Program-made: the position numbers and the translations under genes
NCBI GenBank assembly: GCA_008933835.1
Contig: WBUG01000036.1
Coordinates: forward strand, 1 to 32,691
Source of the DNA: Bacteroidota bacterium
Lineage (GTDB): Bacteria > Bacteroidota > Ignavibacteria > UBA10030 > UBA8401
DNA length: 32,691 nucleotides
Direction: 5' to 3'
The notes under the pieces: model-generated
What the model saw: the letters and a program-made list of their open reading frames with translations, nothing else
Databases searched by the model: none
Told to the model about the DNA's origin: nothing
In this document: piece after piece, positions 31,836-32,691 of the stretch
How positions within the stretch are numbered: the stretch's first letter is position 1
How the letters are laid out: the number at the start of each line of letters is the position of its first letter

Positions 31836-32201
31836 TTATGCGGTATCGGACAAACGGGTGGTGCGTATGATGGCATACAGGATCTTTGATAGTTCGTCGG
31901 CGTGGGCGTGCAGCGCTGCGTGGTCTTCGACGGAAAGGAGATCCGTTTCTTTGAGAAGGTCCAGCCAGTACTTCGTCTCCAGGGATTCTTTGTATGCGAT
32001 GGAGAGCTTCGACGAAAAATCCGCTTGGGAGATTCCGCCGTTCGCCTCCGCGATGTTCGCACCGATGGACGTTCCGCTCCTCAGAATCTGTTTCGAGAGG
32101 ACGAACTCACGCCGCTCTACCATCAATGCCCGCGCCGTTCTCGTGATACGGACGGCGAAGTCGAACGCCTTCGCATACAGGATCTTGTCTTTGAACACCA
32201 T
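31836..32201 (-). CDS. S23-type four-helix-bundle protein
   Basis: The 121-residue protein has the four-helix-bundle layout of the family first seen inside 23S rRNA intervening sequences: KAFDFAVRITRTARAL, the conserved turn QILRSGTSIGANIAEANGG, ADFSSKLSIAYKESLETKYWLDLL, and a final helix ending ILYAIIRTT. The molecular role of free-standing members is not established. Here it sits between aguB and aguA, unrelated in function, and is bounded on both sides by inverted heptamer repeats. I read it as a small mobile or formerly mobile cassette. The start has a weak GGTGGA ribosome binding site. Confidence 0.9.
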   Translation of the reverse strand: MVFKDKILYAKAFDFAVRITRTARALMVERREFVLSKQILRSGTSIGANIAEANGGISQADFSSKLSIAYKESLETKYWLDLLKETDLLSVEDHAALHAHADELSKILYAIIRTTRLSDTA

Positions 32202-32229
32202 TCCACCGCTCCATCCGGGCGCTTCCTCT

Positions 32230-32264
32230 GTTCATTGATGATTGATCATTGTTCATTGTGCACT
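32230..32264. repeat. Right heptamer repeat flanking the S23-type gene
   Basis: Consecutive heptamers TTCATTG, ATGATTG, ATCATTG, TTCATTG and TGCACTG. The word TCATTGTTCATTGT (32246-32259) is the exact reverse complement of the left flank copy. The stop codon of aguB falls inside this repeat. Confidence 0.7.
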
Positions 32265-32691
32265 GTCGATGTACCGTTTCCCGATATCCCCGTAGGCGTC
32301 GATGCGGCGGTCGCGGAGGAAGGGCCAGTGCATGCGCACGGTGTCGGTGCGGCCGAAATCCACCGGCACGACGGTCACTTCTTCCTTGTCGTGCGACCCT
32401 TTGAACAGCAGTTCCCCCTGGTTGCCGGCGACGAACGAGCCGCCCCAGAAGATCTGGTTCCCTTCGGTGCCGACGCGGTTCACCGCCACCACCGGGATGC
32501 CGTTGGCCACCGCGTGGGAGCGCTGGATGGTCTCCCACGCGTCGTGCTGCACGGCGTTGGTCTTCGGCTCTTCGCCGTTCCACCAGCCGATGGCGGTGGG
32601 GTAGAAGAGCACCTCGGCGCCGGCGAGCGCGGTGAGACGCGCCGCCTCGGGGTACCACTGGTCCCAGCAGATGAGCACGCCGATGCGTCCG
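32253..32691 (-). CDS. aguB: N-carbamoylputrescine amidohydrolase, C-terminal part (5' end outside window)
   Basis: The visible part, about 145 residues, is the C-terminal half of a nitrilase-superfamily enzyme. The catalytic cysteine lies in ICWDQWYPEAAR, the form typical of N-carbamoylputrescine amidase. The following blocks PTAIGW, RSHAVANGIPVVAVNRVG and FWGGSFVAGNQGELL also fit. It hydrolyses N-carbamoylputrescine to putrescine, carbon dioxide and ammonia, the step after AguA. The glutamate and lysine of the catalytic triad are expected in the missing part. The last codons and the stop lie in the heptamer repeat, so the C-terminus may have been altered by insertion of the S23 cassette. 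Confidence 0.93.
   Translation of the reverse strand, partial: GRIGVLICWDQWYPEAARLTALAGAEVLFYPTAIGWWNGEEPKTNAVQHDAWETIQRSHAVANGIPVVAVNRVGTEGNQIFWGGSFVAGNQGELLFKGSHDKEEVTVVPVDFGRTDTVRMHWPFLRDRRIDAYGDIGKRYIDSAQ

Overview
This 32.7 kb window is GC-rich, densely packed chromosomal DNA from a bacterium of the Bacteroidota/Chlorobi/Ignavibacteria (FCB) group. Two secreted proteins end in the type IX secretion (T9SS) sorting domain with the YPNPFNP signature, and there is a TonB-dependent receptor with an N-terminal carboxypeptidase-regulatory-like domain. Many lipoproteins are present. The long TonB receptor, the porin and the T9SS proteins point towards an Ignavibacteria/Kapabacteria-like lineage, but the genus cannot be set from this window. 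No rRNA or tRNA gene was seen.

Layout. (1) 1-6121, minus strand: a Pho-boxed metallophosphoesterase, an SpsF-like cytidylyltransferase, a polytopic membrane protein, two related-looking lipoproteins, an OsmC-like protein, another lipoprotein, and the N-terminal part of an M28-type peptidase that runs off the left edge. (2) 6202-10036, minus: ppx and ppk. (3) 10205-11841, plus: an OlsB-like N-acyltransferase and a PlsC/OlsA-like acyltransferase, which converge on and overlap the end of phoU. (4) 11813-18300, minus: one long operon of phosphate-selective porin, pstS1, pstS2, pstC, pstA, pstB and phoU. (5) 18610-23212, plus: TonB-dependent receptor and a T9SS-exported beta-helix-like protein. 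(6) 23213-25575: repeat-rich, partly AT-rich DNA with one foreign-looking lipoprotein/propeller gene. (7) 25576-29816, minus: a third PstS-like lipoprotein coupled to an M28 peptidase, and a second T9SS protein. (8) 29989-32691, minus: exported MsrA and the agmatine-to-putrescine pair aguA/aguB, split by an S23-type four-helix-bundle gene that sits between inverted heptamer repeats.

Main finding. The window is a phosphorus-economy island: phosphate uptake (porin, PstSCAB, PhoU), polyphosphate making and breaking (Ppk, Ppx), a phosphoesterase, and acyltransferases of the kind that make phosphorus-free ornithine lipids. Four upstream regions carry arrays of a 7-bp word of the form NRTAAYR repeated at exactly 11-bp spacing and pointed at the downstream gene. 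This is the layout of a Pho box, but with an unfamiliar core. The arrays precede the metallophosphoesterase, the porin-pst operon, the TonB receptor and the T9SS beta-helix protein. By guilt of shared promoter, the last two are candidates for an undescribed phosphorus-scavenging system at the cell surface.
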